DNA of 64,000 nucleotides. Source: Rostratula benghalensis (taxonomy: Eukaryota; Chordata; Aves; Charadriiformes; Rostratulidae). Under the pieces are notes generated by a model. The model was not told the origin of the DNA. It did no database searches and saw only the letters and a program-made list of their open reading frames with translations. Where the stretch lies: contig VXAI01000038.1 in the NCBI GenBank assembly GCA_013399305.1, forward strand, positions 2,924,639-2,988,638, given 5' to 3'. Each line of letters opens with the position of its first letter. Within the stretch, counting starts at the first letter, position 1. Position numbers and translations under genes: made by a program. Positions 60,138-64,000 of the stretch are shown here, one piece after another.

Positions 60138-62525
60138 AAATATAACAGTAATACACCACCACACAGTAATGAAGTATTTAATGAATACTTATACCCAACT
60201 TAAATTAAAATTGGCAGCCAAAGTATGTTTTATTATTTGCTATAAACTATCTGCATTTTCTGCGTTTGTGAGCAGACACCTAAGATCCCCATGTTTAGAT
60301 GATGCACAGGGAAGGGAAACTCGGCTCCAGTTAAACTTCACAGCCATCCTTACACCTCTCCTTTCTCTTGCATCATGCAGTATAATTCTAGAATACTTAT
60401 ATTTCACACAAGAGATTAACATTCGTTGCTAAGAAAGGTGAACTGCTGGAGAAGAGACAAGCCTTCACCTGCCTGGGACAAAACACTCCCGAGAGAGAGA
60501 GCCCGGGCCTCTCTTCACCACGCCTACAGCCTGTAGAACCCACCCCGGTGGTAAAAGGATTGCTCCCATTCTTAACATGTGCTAAAGCGACGATGTAAAA
60601 AAATGACTTTTAAACACGTATCTGTTTGATTTGGGATTTGGGTCTTGGTTGTTTCAAGTGATTCAGTTTGACCTAAATGAATTTCAAAGCTATATGTAGT
60701 CAGAGCACCGAAGCTCTATGTTCAGGACTCTAGGTACAGACGGAGGAAGGATTAAAATTAAATCTCTGCTCCCCTACTCAGAGCTCATGTTCTCCAGCTG
60801 TTACCTTACCCCATTTTACCCATCCCATTGCAAGTTTAGTGGTCACTACACAGAATCCCCCTTTGCATTTAAGAACACAGCAACAACAACATGAGGATAC
60901 TGTCCTTGTGTATTGCTTTGTCGTTGTGCTCTGAAGTCAGACAAGAATTAGTACAAAATATTTTTTTATCAGGGTAAAAAAACCTAATTAAAAGATAAGG
61001 CTAAAGATAAGAATTATAATTACTATTCACTACAGATGCAATTATAAGGAGATAACTTCCAATTACAGCAGCAGTGGTGAAGTAGAAGAAGAACGACAAT
61101 TACTTCTTCTCTTTGCTGCCTGAAGACTGTTATTATTTAATATCCCGTGGGGCAAGTCAGCATGGGTAGCCATAAAATCTGAAACAAGCATCAAAAAGGA
61201 CAAATATACTAATTTTCTAGGAGTCTGAGAGAAATTGTTTTTTTTCCTGGTAGCTGATGGCCAATCAGTGTCACTCCAAGTAAGATTTGAAACTTAGTTT
61301 CCCATTACACCTTTCAAATTCTTGTTCGTGTTGCTATTGACATTGACCTTACCTGTCTTGATATGTTAAGTAAAAAACTCTATACCACTCGCCTTTTCTA
61401 TAAAGCTTTTAAAATATAAAAGCCAGTCTGAATCTATAATAAAAGCAAGAAGGTATGTCATCTTCAACAGAGAAGTAAGGAGGTGCAATGCTACTATTTT
61501 GCAGAATCTCATGAGGGCCTTCTGTAGCTTCAGAAATAAAACGATAAGCTTGCTATTGTTAGAGGCAACTAAGGATATTTTAGCATTAGGTAAAAATTTT
61601 CTAAGAGTAATACATTCCTAGGACAGATATCACATACAGACTGCAGTTTTTGACAAATGCTAAATTTACACTTTAAATGTCAAATTTTGAGTGGCATACT
61701 CCACACAACATCCAGCCTTTGGGGATCAATGAGATGGCCAAGCAGTAGACAGCTCTCTTTCCTTAGGTACAGGACACATAACAGAGACGTAGATGGTGAA
61801 CACTGAATTTTTAGCACATTTCAACATCCCCAGTTGTGGTGAATAGCAGCCCTGCTCTGGAAATGGATGGCACCACCTTTCCCTGAAGATGCAAGTACCT
61901 ACCTCCTAGTGTGTATGTTAGTGAAGGTAACAGACGGCAGGCTCTGGAGGATTATAGCTCTCAGAACAAAACCGTATCGGTGTGTGGACATAACTGACTG
62001 AAATGATTTTAGTGCCATCTGCCAAGGGAGAGGAGAAACTGACTGGTCTACCTCCACCGACTTTTTACAGTTCCTTTCCCTGTCCCTTTTCGACCTGTAA
62101 AGAGAGTGCCCTTGCTCTCTCTGTTTTCCATACCACTACGGCAGCTCTCATGCCATAGTCCCACTGTACATAATCCTAATGCCACATCTGGACATTTCTG
62201 TTCAGATCTGATGTTTTCAAAACATGGTCTTCACCTTTTCCATGCCAATACGTGTGCGCATGTGTGAAATATGAATGGACTGGTTTGGTGGTGTTACTTA
62301 ATACCTGTGTTCAGTCAGAAGGCTCAGGATAGGGCTAGCATGAGAGATGCTACGCAAAAGAATGTATTGTACTGCTCAACATTGACATATGCTTCAGTAC
62401 CACAAAAAGCTAGCTATACATTGATCAGTTAGGGTGCCTGGCAATGTCATTATCGCTTGTATTTCACTGATTGCATTTGGTTACAGAAAATGCATTCCAA
62501 GAACATGGATCTGTAAAGACAATAG
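60138..62525. other. Unannotated DNA, CNE-like at 61.0-61.15 kb
   Basis: No gene is recognised. The stretch at 60960-61150 contains CTAATTAAAAGATAAGG and repeated GATAAG/AATTATAATTA words, resembling GATA and homeobox sites. A slightly GC-richer part at 60430-60550 shows no frame. Confidence 0.4.
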
Positions 62526-62558
62526 TTAGAGAAGCATTACTACTTAGAGAAGCATTAC
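62526..62558 (+). repeat. Tandem duplication, 18-bp period
   Basis: TTAGAGAAGCATTAC occurs twice exactly, starting at 62526 and 62544, with TAC between the copies. This is a small recent local duplication. Confidence 0.85.
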
Positions 62559-64000
62559 ACTGCAATGTAAATGAAAAACAAAAAAGAATCTGGATATTCT
62601 GATCAGGAGAATGAACAACACAAATACATTTTCAGGACACGCTGTGAATTTGCAGAGGAATTTGAGCATTGTAAGTATGGTTCCCTCTATAAACATAACT
62701 ATTCGTGTAAATATAAAGTACACCTCAGAATGTACTCACATTTTTTTTCTTTACAGCACTCTGCCACTATCTACCTTTTAAAGCTGTCTATAATAGACAA
62801 CATTCCACCTACATGTTCAGGACCATAAATGCTAAAGCTAGTAAAGGAAAAGCATATGTTCCCTCGGCCCAAAGGTGCAATGGAGGCATCAACATTTGTC
62901 TGCAGCATACTTGAAGAGTCACCAGAATTGCTAGGTTTATTTTGAGGATAGCCCTGTACATACGACTATGGGGTTTTTAGCACAACCCACACAATGGGTA
63001 AATGCAAAATTCCGGTTCCATTGCCCTCCTCTGACCATGATCTAAATCAATGGGAATACACCACCTTGATGAAGCTGCTATATATGCTGCCATGCACTGG
63101 GGACACTGTCATGGATCACGCTCCTTTGAACTTGACTGTCACCAATTCACCTAGCAGAGCACTGTGGTTTTGCATTAATCCCAATACAGCACTACTCTAT
63201 CACAATCAAGCCATAAATTAAACAAACTACATGATGTACATACAACAGCTGTGCCTGTCCAGACATGGCTTTATCTGACTGAAAGTGAGCTCGGGGATCA
63301 AATTCCACAAATGGCTGAATCTTTACATCTCCCCATGTGTTAAATGGGTCCAGATGGCAGGTGATACACTCGTATTAACCATCTACCTTCCCTTCCCGGA
63401 CCTGTCTTTATAGGATGTTGCTGATACTATTGTAAAGTTCATGGAGATTCAATATGCAAAATATTTTAATAATCCTTGTGAGAAAACTTATATGGAGTGC
63501 ATTCATGTGCTTTACATACATACACAGTGTATTTTGTAGTGCTGCCAAGATAGTCATTGTCCATTTACAGAAAGAAAATCAGAGATAAACAGATGTAGAG
63601 CAGGAACATACTTATCTGACCGCTTTGTGTTGGCACTTACACTTGGTCAAACCAACCTTTTATGAGCCTGCAGAAACAGAACCCAGTCTTTTCAGAAAGA
63701 TTTTTATATGCTCTCCTCAGAAAAGTGGTGTACATTGGACACGATATGTCAAAAAATCAACGTTTTCCATCCTTCAGCATAAATATCTGTTCAATCTGTT
63801 TTCAAGTAAAAATTATTACCTCCACTGCATTTCCACCGGGCAGCTCAGGTACCACAGGTTAGTCATTAAAGACCCTGTGATAGCTACTGAATCATCAGCC
63901 CAGATACACTTAGAACAGGTGTTCCTGTAACTGTGAAAAAGTGGGGAAAATTGTAGAGCTCATTGGCCTTTAAACTCATGATGCAGTAGCCTAACGTTAA
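62559..64000. other. Unannotated DNA
   Basis: Several overlapping open frames at 62571-62828, 62994-63221 and 63625-63930 are chance-sized and unrecognised. No RNA or repeat is visible. Confidence 0.45.

Noticed and set aside
1..64000. Prokaryote-type features: operons, ribosome binding sites, CRISPR arrays, phage or plasmid modules
   Set aside because: No coding density, no regularly spaced repeats, and CR1/LTR sequences identify vertebrate nuclear DNA.

Overview
The window looks like 64 kb of non-coding vertebrate nuclear DNA, most likely from a bird. It is AT-rich and CpG-poor and has no operon-like packing. The longest open frame is about 150 codons, which is what chance gives in a sequence this long. 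The avian assignment rests on two things: a fragment of the CR1 LINE family carrying the typical 3'-region wording (GAGCAACCTGGTCTAGTGGG), and a compact, GC-richer element that looks like an endogenous-retrovirus LTR of avian type. A-rich/CCCAACC-type tracts scattered through the window also fit, but only weakly. I could not tell whether this is intergenic DNA or the inside of a very large intron.

Layout. 1-9.67 kb: unannotated DNA with short homopolymers, a 9-bp perfect inverted repeat and a minus-strand G-quadruplex-type C tract. 9.67-10.04 kb: an internally deleted CR1 copy. About 10.32-10.50 kb: a diverged ancient dispersed repeat. 10.5-40.9 kb: mostly unique-looking DNA with poly-A/T runs (the longest is A23 near 25.6 kb), a CCA/C8 tract and several short perfect palindromes, including a 20-bp one at 34.67 kb. 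40.92 kb: a canonical plus-strand G-quadruplex motif overlapping a GC-box-like core. 47.08-47.40 kb: an older, more diverged CR1-type LINE piece from the reverse-transcriptase region. 47.4-58.9 kb: AT-rich DNA with several stretches dense in TAAT-type motifs that resemble conserved non-coding elements, though this cannot be proved from one sequence. 58.89-58.97 kb: an 85-bp interval with a strong splice acceptor, a consensus splice donor and one open frame, the best exon candidate seen. 59.47-60.14 kb: a probable solo LTR on the minus strand with TATA and CCAAT boxes. 60.1-64 kb: unannotated DNA with one small tandem duplication.

There is no protein-coding gene, tRNA, rRNA, CRISPR array or complete mobile element that I can support, and I do not see a novel multi-gene system. 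The most useful leads are the LTR, the candidate exon, the internally deleted CR1, the GC-box/G4 patch, and a 148-codon frame behind a good acceptor at 53.6 kb. Statements about repeat families come from recognising their wording, not from a database search.
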